A stretch of DNA of 64,000 bases from Roseiarcus sp963737365 (GTDB lineage Bacteria > Pseudomonadota > Alphaproteobacteria > Rhizobiales > Beijerinckiaceae): assembly GCA_963737365.1 (NCBI GenBank), contig CAVTSD010000001.1, positions 62,001-126,000 on the forward strand, in the 5' to 3' direction. Position numbers and translations under genes: made by a program. This document shows, piece after piece, positions 8,603-15,777 of the stretch; within the stretch, counting starts at the first letter, position 1, and the number at the start of each line of letters is the position of its first letter. The notes under the pieces are model-generated. The model saw only the letters and a list, made by a program, of their open reading frames with translations. It was not told the origin of the DNA and searched no databases.

Positions 8603-9898
8603 CTACTCCAACCTGTCCGCCTTGCGGAGCGCCGGAAAAATCCCGGCCCACAGCAGCGTCACGACAATCGCGCCGCAGCCGCCGAAGATCGCCGAGCCTA
8701 CGGGCCCGAGCAGCCGCGCCATCCCGCCGGATTCGAATTCGCCCAGTTCGTTGGAGGCGCCGATGAAGAGGCTCGACACCGCGGAGACCCGCCCGCGCAT
8801 GGCGTCGGGCGTCACGATCTGCACCAGCGTCTGGCGCACGAACACCGAGACCATGTCCGCCGCCCCCAGAACCGCCAGCGCCGCGGCGCTCAAGACCATG
8901 GAGCGCGAGAGGGCGAACACCAAGGTGGCAAGCCCATAGATCCCGACCGCTGCGAACATTTTTAGGCCAGCACGGGTCTTCAGCGGCCGCGCGGCCAGGA
9001 CGAAGCCGGTGACGATCGCGCCGGCGGACGGGGCGGCGCGCAGGATGCCAAAACCTTCCGGCCCGACATGCAGGATGTCGCGCGCATAGACCGGCAAGAG
9101 CGCCGTCACGCCGCCGAGCAGGACCGCGAACAGGTCAAGGCTGATCGCGCCGAGCACGACCTTGGTCGTCCACACATAGTTGAGCCCCTCGGCGATCAGG
9201 GCCCAGCGCGACGCGGTCGGACGAGGCTGGCGCGGCGGCGAGGCCACGAACAACAAGGAGAGGAGCGAGGCGAGGCACAGCAAGCCCGACACGACGAAAG
9301 CGGAAACGGGCGAAACCCCGACCAAAAGCCCGCCGATGGCGGGGCCGACGATGGTCGCCATCTGATTGCCCGCCGAATTGACCACGATCGCGCGCGGAAT
9401 GAGCCGCCGCTCGACCAGGGTCGGGGCGAGAGCGGCGCTGGCCGGCGTATAAAAGGCGCGGGCCGAGCCGAACAAGGCCGCGACGGCGTAGATCGGCCAG
9501 AGAAGGTTCAGCCCGGCAGTGGCCATCGCGCTGAACAGGGCCGACGTGACAAGCTGGACGCCGAGACCCGCCATCATGATCTTGCGGCGGTCGTAAATGT
9601 CCGCGGCATGGCCGGCGAAAAGGGTCAGGGCGAACATCGGCAGGAACTGGGCCAGGCCCAGCATGCCGACCGCCAGCGCCGCCTCGCTGACCGACGCGGA
9701 CTGGCGCGCAACCGCATAGACCTGCCAGGCGAGCGCGATCGCCTGGACCTGCACGGCGAGGCTGTTGCAAACCCGCCCCACCCAGAACCAGACATAGGAC
9801 CGGACCGCGAAAAGGTCGTTGAGCGTAGCCGGATTTTGCAGGACCGCTTCCGCGGCGACGACGCCTGCGGGACCGGTGTCGGGAGGGGAGCTGGACAT
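8603..9898 (-). CDS. MFS transporter, EntS/MFS_3-like exporter
   Basis: 431 residues from the chosen ATG (MSSSPPDTG). Hydrophobic segments fit about 12 transmembrane helices, and the loop-2 motif near residue 82 (LFAGHAADIYDRRKIM) is typical of the major facilitator superfamily. The overall pattern (LRSYVWFW-like start, mid-protein GPAIGGLLVG near residue 155) resembles the EntS/MFS_3 drug- and siderophore-exporter branch. Substrate unknown; inner membrane. The frame extends 37 codons upstream, but that part is Arg/Pro-rich and looks non-coding. Confidence 0.87.
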   Translation of the reverse strand: MSSSPPDTGPAGVVAAEAVLQNPATLNDLFAVRSYVWFWVGRVCNSLAVQVQAIALAWQVYAVARQSASVSEAALAVGMLGLAQFLPMFALTLFAGHAADIYDRRKIMMAGLGVQLVTSALFSAMATAGLNLLWPIYAVAALFGSARAFYTPASAALAPTLVERRLIPRAIVVNSAGNQMATIVGPAIGGLLVGVSPVSAFVVSGLLCLASLLSLLFVASPPRQPRPTASRWALIAEGLNYVWTTKVVLGAISLDLFAVLLGGVTALLPVYARDILHVGPEGFGILRAAPSAGAIVTGFVLAARPLKTRAGLKMFAAVGIYGLATLVFALSRSMVLSAAALAVLGAADMVSVFVRQTLVQIVTPDAMRGRVSAVSSLFIGASNELGEFESGGMARLLGPVGSAIFGGCGAIVVTLLWAGIFPALRKADRLE

Positions 9899-10343
9899 GA
9901 AGGGCTTTCTCTTGGCCCGCGAGAGCCGCCCGAGGCAAGGGCGCGCGGCCCCAAGAGTTCGTGATGGGCTTCGATTAGGCTGATCCGCGCCGGAGCTTAG
10001 GCGCGCCAAACCTTGTCATCCCCGCGCAAGCGGGGATCGAGACAAGTCCGCCGCCATGCGCTCTATCCATTGCGCGGGAATCCAGCCGAAACGCAGGAAG
10101 GCAAGCCCGGGAGCGCTACTGATGCAAACGGCGTATCGACGTCGCCTGACCCTCGCGCCCGACCCGACATGCCAGCCGGACGCATCCTGTCGAACAGAAG
10201 GTTCGACCATACATTGGCAAAAACTGAAATCCGTGCTATATCATTGGCGCTCCCGAGAGGGCGACCCCGGCGAGAGGAACAGGCATCGAGCATGCGCGGC
10301 GAGACGGTCACAACACAACCTCAGACGCGAGCCAGAAACTTAA
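9899..10343. other. Gene-free stretch upstream of the MFS gene
   Basis: No credible coding sequence. It holds the MFS promoter region and one palindromic repeat (10012-10046). Short open frames here have no recognisable content. The minus-strand tail of the ribBA-linked element begins at about 10344. Confidence 0.5.
10012..10046. repeat. Palindromic repeat with extended arms
   Basis: Core ATCCCCGC / GCGGGGAT with a CGCAA-like centre, flanked by further matching arms CTTGTC and GACAAG. Same family as the copies near 8.0-8.6 kb. Confidence 0.7.
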
Positions 10344-10470
10344 GGGAATTTTTTTACTCCAAGCGCCCATAACCCATTGAAAAGTCCGGATTCCAAAAAA
10401 TAAACGCTAGCAAACGCTAGCCCTTTTACTAACGTTTACTGGCGTTTAGGCGCGTTTACTGGCTTTTATG
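10344..10470 (-). ncRNA. Structured 3' element, copy 1, downstream of ribBA
   Basis: Read on the minus strand, that is, out of ribBA (stop at 10524): four 10-base units of the form GCCAGTAAAC, then a 14-bp stem (10401-10414 with 10425-10438) with a 10-nt loop, T6, a spacer, CTTTTCAATGGGTTA and an A7 run. Two stem pairs are G-U on this strand and would be C-A mismatches on the other. A second copy lies at 53155-53265 after glnA. Whether it is a terminator, a 3'-UTR element or a processed small RNA cannot be told; it could also be a protein-binding DNA repeat. Confidence 0.5.
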
Positions 10471-10523
10471 TTGGCCGAGATTTCGCGCCCTGGTTGTATC
10501 GATGGCTCCGGGCGCCCGCGTTC

Positions 10524-11810
10524 TCAGCCGTCGAGCGGCTCGATCGCTGCGATCTCGATGCCGAAGCCGGAAAGACCGACATAAGTTCGTGGATTGTCGG
10601 TTCGCAGGCGGATCGAGTTGACCCCGAGGTCGCGCAGGATCTGGGCCCCAAGGCCGACCTCGCGCCACTGGGTCTCGCGCGATTCGTCCGAGCCGACCGT
10701 GTGAGCGCCGCTCAAATTCGCCGGCACGCCAGCCGAGCCGTCGCGCAGGTAAACAAGCGCCCCGCGCCCCTCGGCTTTGAAGCGGCTCAAAACCTTGGGG
10801 ATGGCGCCCGAGCCGAAGATATCGCCCAGGATATCGGCGCGATGCAGCCGCGCCGGAACATCGCGCCCATCGCCAATGCTCCCGTGAACGAAAGCAAAAT
10901 GCAGGACCGGATCGAACGGGGTGCGATAGGCATAACCCTGAAGTTCGCCGATCGGCGTCTCGATCGGAAAGCTCGCGACCCGCTCGACGAGCTTCTCGCG
11001 CGCCTGCCGGTAGGCGATCACGTCGGCGACCGAAATGCGCTTGATCTTGTGCTTGTCGGCGAAGGCGTCGATCTCACGGCCCACCATCACTGTGCCGTCG
11101 TCATTGGCGAGTTCGCAGATGACGGCGACCGGCGGAAGGCCGGCGAGCTTGCAAAGGTCGATCGCGGCCTCGGTATGGCCCGAGCGCATGAGCACCCCGC
11201 CATCCTTGGCGACCAGCGGAAAAACGTGGCCGGGGCGGACGAAATCGCTTGCCCCCATGTTGCGATTGGCGAGAGCGCGCACGGTGTTGGTTCGCTGTTC
11301 TGCCGAAATGCCGGTGGTCAAACCGTGGCGCACGTCGACCGAAACTGTGAAGGCGGTGCCGAGCGGGGCGTCGTTCACCGCCACCATCGGAGCGAGATTG
11401 AGCCGCCGGGCATCATCGGCGGTCAAGGGCACGCAGACGATGCCGCAGCAATTGCGGATGATGAAGGCCATTTTCTCGGTGGTGCAGAGCGAAGCGGCGA
11501 CGATCAGGTCGCCCTCGTTCTCGCGATCGTCGTCGTCGGTGACGGCGACGATCTCGCCGCGCGCGAAGGCCTCGATGGCGTCTGCGACTGGATTCGGCAT
11601 GTCGTATCCCTTGGGCGGGGGGCCGCTAAGAAAATCATTGGGCGTGACGGCCCCTTGCGTCTCGGCGACGATCCGTTCGGCGGTTTCCCGAGACAGCCAC
11701 GACCCCTGTTCGCGGCAGATCAGCGTCACCGCGCCCGGCGAGACGCCGATGCGGCGCGCAAAATCGGTGCGCGACACCTGATTGCGCTTGAGCCAATCGC
11801 CGAGCTTCAT
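10524..11810 (-). CDS. ribBA: RibBA-type 3,4-dihydroxy-2-butanone 4-phosphate synthase with N-terminal HTH and degenerate GTP cyclohydrolase II half
   Basis: 428 residues in three parts. Residues 1-60 are a Cro/CI-like helix-turn-helix (WLKRNQVSRTDFARRIGVSP, then AVTLIC). Residues about 70-275 are RibB, which makes the four-carbon riboflavin precursor from ribulose 5-phosphate, with the acidic DDDDRENEGD loop and GISAEQR and SGHTEAAIDL motifs intact. Residues about 276-428 align with RibA but lack the zinc cysteines (no CDC motif), so GTP cyclohydrolase activity is not expected. The Met of MPNPVAD near residue 71 could start a HTH-less form. Inverted repeats abut the start codon, and no clear Shine-Dalgarno precedes the ATG (GCCCC is immediately 5'). 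Confidence 0.93.
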   Translation of the reverse strand: MKLGDWLKRNQVSRTDFARRIGVSPGAVTLICREQGSWLSRETAERIVAETQGAVTPNDFLSGPPPKGYDMPNPVADAIEAFARGEIVAVTDDDDRENEGDLIVAASLCTTEKMAFIIRNCCGIVCVPLTADDARRLNLAPMVAVNDAPLGTAFTVSVDVRHGLTTGISAEQRTNTVRALANRNMGASDFVRPGHVFPLVAKDGGVLMRSGHTEAAIDLCKLAGLPPVAVICELANDDGTVMVGREIDAFADKHKIKRISVADVIAYRQAREKLVERVASFPIETPIGELQGYAYRTPFDPVLHFAFVHGSIGDGRDVPARLHRADILGDIFGSGAIPKVLSRFKAEGRGALVYLRDGSAGVPANLSGAHTVGSDESRETQWREVGLGAQILRDLGVNSIRLRTDNPRTYVGLSGFGIEIAAIEPLDG

Positions 11811-11813
11811 GGG

Positions 11814-11870
11814 GCAAAAATAGATGCGCGCGCTATTTATTGCAACTCAAGCGCTTCTGCTGCTTGAGTT
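11814..11870. promoter_or_regulatory. Two adjacent inverted repeats upstream of ribBA, candidate operator
   Basis: The first is GCAAAAATAG (11814-11823) facing CTATTTATTGC (11833-11843), ending three bases from the ribBA ATG. The second, immediately next to it, is a perfect 9-bp repeat AACTCAAGC (11844-11852) / GCTTGAGTT (11862-11870) with a 9-base spacer, and a third CTCAA follows at 11874. No T-run follows, so it is not an obvious terminator of the upstream oxidoreductase gene. A binding site for the HTH at the N-terminus of RibBA is an inference. No FMN riboswitch is seen here. Confidence 0.5.
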
Positions 11871-11982
11871 TCGCTCAATGAGGAGAAGTGCGGAGGCTAA
11901 ACCCTTCAGCACACAGGCCGCCGGCGCCGACGGCGCGCCTTGGAGCGATGAGATTGACGAACCGTCGGCCGAGAGGGCTGCG

Positions 11983-12981
11983 TTAATTGACCTTGACCAG
12001 CATCTTACCGAAGTTCTGCCCATGGAGGAGGTCGATCAGCGCCTGCGGGGCGTTTTCAAGGCCGTCGCGGATCGTCTCGCGCCATGTGAGCTTCTTGGCG
12101 ACGGCAAGGGAGACCAGTTCAGCGATCGCCTCTGGCCACAGATCCATATGGTCGGAGACAATGAAGCCCTCCATCTTGAAGCGCTTGACGAGGAAAATGC
12201 GCATATCGGGCAACGCGGTCGGCGCCCCCTCATAAGACGCGATCAGCCCACAGATCGCCACCCGCGAGAAGTCGTTGAGGCCGCGCAGGGCCTGCTGGAA
12301 CGGCTCGCCGCCGACATTCTCGAACAGGCCGTCGATCCCGTTCGGCAGCGCGGCTTTCAGCTCTTCAGCAAAGTTCGGCGACTTGTGGTCGACGCAGACC
12401 TCATAGCCGAGCTCCTTAACGGCGTACGCGCACTTCTCCGGGCCGCCTGCGATTCCGACCGTCCGCGCGCCGGCAAGCTTGGCGAGCTGGCCGACCACAG
12501 AGCCGACGGCGCCGGTCGCGGCGGAGACCAGCACCGTCTCGCCCGCCTTCGGAGCGATGATCTTGTTCAGGCCGTACCAGGCGGTGACGCCCGGCATGCC
12601 GAGCGAGCCAAGATAGGCCTGGATCGGGACCGCTCTGGCGTCCACGACGCGCAGGCCTTTGCCGTCATTCAACGAATAGCGCTGCCAGCCGCCGGTGGTG
12701 GAGACGACAGCGTCGCCAGGATGAAAGCGAGGATTGTTGGACGCCTCGACGATCCCGACCGCGCCGCCGCCCATGACTGCGCCAACCTCTTGAGGCTTGG
12801 CGTAAGATTTCGCGTCGTTGAGCCGCCCGCGCATGTAGGGGTCGAGCGACAGGAACGTATGGCGCACCAGCACCTCGCCCGCGCCTGGCGTTGGGATCGG
12901 CGTCTCGACAACCCGGAAATTGGCGGGCGAGACCTTATCGGTCGGCCGGTGGTCGAGCAGGACCTGGAGATTGCTAGCCAA
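11983..12981 (-). CDS. NADP-dependent oxidoreductase, MDR superfamily (CurA-like)
   Basis: 332 residues, medium-chain dehydrogenase/reductase without zinc ligands, closest in pattern to the leukotriene B4 dehydrogenase/CurA group of enone reductases. The N-terminal GroES-like half has LSLDPYMRGRLND near residue 45, the nucleotide-binding motif is AATGAVGSVVGQLAK near residue 155, and GIDGLFENVGG follows near residue 215. Reduces activated C=C bonds of an unknown substrate with NADPH in the cytosol. Begins 18 bases after the stop of the DMT permease gene, so the two are probably co-transcribed. Confidence 0.9.
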   Translation of the reverse strand: MASNLQVLLDHRPTDKVSPANFRVVETPIPTPGAGEVLVRHTFLSLDPYMRGRLNDAKSYAKPQEVGAVMGGGAVGIVEASNNPRFHPGDAVVSTTGGWQRYSLNDGKGLRVVDARAVPIQAYLGSLGMPGVTAWYGLNKIIAPKAGETVLVSAATGAVGSVVGQLAKLAGARTVGIAGGPEKCAYAVKELGYEVCVDHKSPNFAEELKAALPNGIDGLFENVGGEPFQQALRGLNDFSRVAICGLIASYEGAPTALPDMRIFLVKRFKMEGFIVSDHMDLWPEAIAELVSLAVAKKLTWRETIRDGLENAPQALIDLLHGQNFGKMLVKVN

Positions 12982-12999
12982 AGCGACATCCTGTCTTGG

Positions 13000-13998
13000 T
13001 CATTGTCGAGCCGGCTGCCCCCAGGATTTCAGCGAGAAAAACAGGAGCGACGCCGAGACGACAAACAAGCCGACATAGAACATCCAACTCACAGTGAAAT
13101 GCAAATCGGCGATCCACCACGACAGCGCGAGCGAGATCAGAGCGGTGAGGGCCGGTATCAGAAGAAAAAACATCGTTACGAACCCATTGTCATTGCCGGT
13201 GACACTGAGAGAGATTTGATAGAGCACGCGGCCCAGCGACGCGGCGACGATCGTGCCCGCGACCATCAGGACGACTGGAACGATCTTGCCGAACTCCAGG
13301 TCGGAACGCCAATACAAGAAACATCCGACCGCTGGGATCAGGATGAGAGCGGAGACGGCGAAATTTGCCGCGATCGCCGCGGACTCGTCGTATTTCGCGA
13401 ACCATTTGCAGACCAGCGTTCCTCCCAAGGCCGAGCAGATTGGCACCGGAACGGCGTAAAGCCAGGTGCCATGCATTGCGCTTTCAGCCAGTTGGCTCAA
13501 CTCGGGCCGGTTGGCTTCGCCAACCTGGCTCCAGGCGACCGCCATCGCGCCAAGGAACGCGCTGATGAGGCAAGCAAAGAAGATCGCGGGCGAGACTGGA
13601 ATGGGCACTTTCGCGATGATGAGGGCCACCAGGGCCGCGAAGAAGGGTTGGAGGTTGATGATCGCCGAGATGATGATGGGATGCGTATGGCTCAACCCGA
13701 GCTTGAACAGCAACAACCCAGCCATGCCGATAAGGAATAGAACGCCAAACTTGTAATAATTGGCTGTGTTGCCGAGCAACAGACCAAGATCGCGGCGGCT
13801 TTTTTCGTGCAGGATCAGGAGCGGAATCGACACCAGCAGGGCGGCTTGGGTCAGGAACACGAACTGCGCAAGGCTAAGCCGCTTGGCCGCCAAGAAAGAA
13901 AACGGCTCCTGCACCGACAGCAAAAGTGCAGTGACGACGGCGTAAAGGCTTCCAAGTTTGTAGTTAATTCCGCGGGTCGGCGATGGCGGCGGCTGCAT
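13000..13998 (-). CDS. DMT-superfamily (EamA) permease
   Basis: 332 residues from the ATG at 13998, with about ten hydrophobic segments arranged as two EamA-type repeats. The second half contains LGGTLVCKW and LIPALTALISLALSWWIADL. Drug/metabolite transporter superfamily, inner membrane, substrate unknown. The frame can be extended to a TTG at 14067, but that adds a hydrophilic leader and the ATG start puts the first helix in the usual place. Divergent from the Tat-exported cupin gene. Confidence 0.85.
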   Translation of the reverse strand: MQPPPSPTRGINYKLGSLYAVVTALLLSVQEPFSFLAAKRLSLAQFVFLTQAALLVSIPLLILHEKSRRDLGLLLGNTANYYKFGVLFLIGMAGLLLFKLGLSHTHPIIISAIINLQPFFAALVALIIAKVPIPVSPAIFFACLISAFLGAMAVAWSQVGEANRPELSQLAESAMHGTWLYAVPVPICSALGGTLVCKWFAKYDESAAIAANFAVSALILIPAVGCFLYWRSDLEFGKIVPVVLMVAGTIVAASLGRVLYQISLSVTGNDNGFVTMFFLLIPALTALISLALSWWIADLHFTVSWMFYVGLFVVSASLLFFSLKSWGQPARQ

Positions 13999-14270
13999 TT
14001 CGGCGGACCAATCTCCGGCGCTGCGATATTCTGGGGCGGAGACCTGCCACCCGTTTAAAAACAACAAGCCTTAGCGCGTACGGTTTGGCAACGCCGCTGT
14101 GACGTTCCGGTTCAAGACGGGAAACCGCTAGCGCCGGGTTCGGTTCCTCCCGCGCCACGACGGCAGGCGCCTGCTCGCAGCGAGAATTTGGAATCGACGC
14201 GACAAAGCCCATAATTTGCGGATTCATGCCGCGGCGCGGCACGAGAGGGATCATTGAGGGAGAATAGGCC

Positions 14271-14789
14271 ATGAATAGGTTTGAAACGCGCCGGCGCGAT
14301 CTCGTCGCTGCGCCCATGCTCGCAATGGCGGCGATGGCGCTTCGCCCGAAGCCGGCGCAAGCCGCGGGCGTCGATCCGGCGATGACCATCATCACTCTGC
14401 CGGACGCGATACCCTGGAAGCCGCTCTATAACTTCCCGCCCGGAATGGCGGAATCAGCCGATATGTTCAGCAATATCCACGCGCAAGGCCAATATTTCGT
14501 GCTCATTCGGTGGCATCCCGGCTATATGAGCGCGCCGCATTGGTACGAGACCGACCGGCTGTACGTCGTCATGTCTGGCACGTGGTATGTAGCGAGCGCC
14601 GAGGATTTCGCTCCCGACGACACGGTTCCCGTGCCTGCGGGCTCGTTCGTCCGCCGGGTCGCCAAGACTCCTCACTATGATGGGGTCAAGAAGGGCGCGA
14701 AAGAGCCGGCGATCATCGCGATCTCGGGCATTGGGCCGATCACGTATCACCTGACCGATCCAACCAAGCCCGGCTGGCGCGAGGTCTGA
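14271..14789 (+). CDS. Exported cupin-domain protein with Tat-like signal
   Basis: 172 residues. The N-terminus reads TRRRDLVAAPMLAMAAMAL and ends in AQAA, a twin-arginine-like export signal with signal-peptidase site near residue 32. The rest is a single cupin barrel (SAPHWYETDRLYVVMSGTWYV near residue 83, then VPAGSFVRRVAKTPHYDG), with His, Glu/Asp and His positions that could bind a metal. Periplasmic; substrate unknown. Stands alone on the plus strand, converging on the phytochelatin-synthase-like gene. Confidence 0.85.
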   Translation: MNRFETRRRDLVAAPMLAMAAMALRPKPAQAAGVDPAMTIITLPDAIPWKPLYNFPPGMAESADMFSNIHAQGQYFVLIRWHPGYMSAPHWYETDRLYVVMSGTWYVASAEDFAPDDTVPVPAGSFVRRVAKTPHYDGVKKGAKEPAIIAISGIGPITYHLTDPTKPGWREV

Positions 14790-14964
14790 TCCGCCTCGTC
14801 AGGCCCTGCGCCCAGTGCCCAGCGCGCCAAGGATCCTTGCTCCGGGACAAGTCTGCAACCCGGCAGTGCGGTGTGCGTGAAAGGTCGGTGACGTATAGGC
14901 CTCTTCGGCCGTTCAAATCAGCAGCAACGGCCGCGCCACTCAGCGCGCACCGCAGCCGAAGGCG

Positions 14965-15690
14965 CTATTGCACGGTCGCTGCGCTCACCAACACGAATCC
15001 GCGTGTCTTGTTGTCGTTGACCGCGTCGGGAGTGTTCATGGCGGCGAACATATCGGCCGTCCTCACCCAGACAGGGGGATATTTGTAGCGCGCGACGTCG
15101 AGGATGAGGAAGCGGTCGGCCTTCGCGTCATAAGCGGCGAGCGGCGATATATGGCCGCCAGTCTGCTCTCCTATAGCCTTGCGCAGATAGTTGACGATCA
15201 CGAAATGGCCGGGCTCCCTGAGATAAGCGCTCGCCAGCTTGCGGAACTCGTCGACCGAACTATCGGAGGCGTGATGAACTTCCGCTTTGACCGGCTGCGT
15301 GCTGAGAATCCCGCCGATCTGATCGAGCGTCATGCCTTGGTGCGCCAGGGTCTCGCGCGGCAGAACCACATCCGTCCGCTCGCTCAAAACGTTGTCCTGG
15401 GTGAAAGTGCGGTAAGGCTCGTATTCGGGAACCGCCGGCGCGGGCAGCCCAAGCGCGTTCAAGACCATGACAATGCTGGCGACGCCGCAATAAGCCTGCG
15501 TCTTCTGGGTTAGGAAGTTGCTGGCGAGCGGGAAATAAGCCTCGTGCGCATCGCTCTCGCCAAAGTAAGCCTCGCCATCGTGCGTGCTGAATCCGGTCAA
15601 ATTGTCGGGCAGCGGCAGGGTGTCAGCGCTCGCGCCGGAGGCGAGAAGCCAAAGTAACAAGACGGCGCATGCAATCCCGATTTTGGACAT
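14965..15690 (-). CDS. Secreted phytochelatin-synthase-like peptidase
   Basis: 241 residues from MSKIG (ATG 15690). A signal peptide covers residues 1-22 (ACAVLLLWLLASGASA). The papain-like phytochelatin synthase domain follows with a Cys in QAYCGVASIVMVLNALG (near residue 70), a His in QTGGHISPLAAYD and an Asp in LILDVARYKYPPVWV, the complete catalytic triad. Bacterial short members mainly cleave glutathione to gamma-glutamylcysteine and make little phytochelatin. The export signal suggests action on periplasmic glutathione or peptides, which is inference. The frame extends ten codons upstream of the chosen start. Confidence 0.9.
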   Translation of the reverse strand: MSKIGIACAVLLLWLLASGASADTLPLPDNLTGFSTHDGEAYFGESDAHEAYFPLASNFLTQKTQAYCGVASIVMVLNALGLPAPAVPEYEPYRTFTQDNVLSERTDVVLPRETLAHQGMTLDQIGGILSTQPVKAEVHHASDSSVDEFRKLASAYLREPGHFVIVNYLRKAIGEQTGGHISPLAAYDAKADRFLILDVARYKYPPVWVRTADMFAAMNTPDAVNDNKTRGFVLVSAATVQ

Positions 15691-15777
15691 CGAGGGACCC
15701 GATCCTAAGCCAGCCGGCAAAGCGTGAGATTGGCGCTTTCGTCGCGGCGGAGCAATCCCCGAACGAGCGCCTGCTCT

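Noticed and set aside
7203..10046. Repeated palindromes as a possible CRISPR array
   Set aside because: Copies differ in sequence, alternate in direction and surround genes; there are no equal repeats with unique spacers and no cas genes.
11811..11982. FMN riboswitch upstream of ribBA
   Set aside because: The conserved RFN-element helices and AGGGU-type sequence are not present; only the short inverted repeats are seen.
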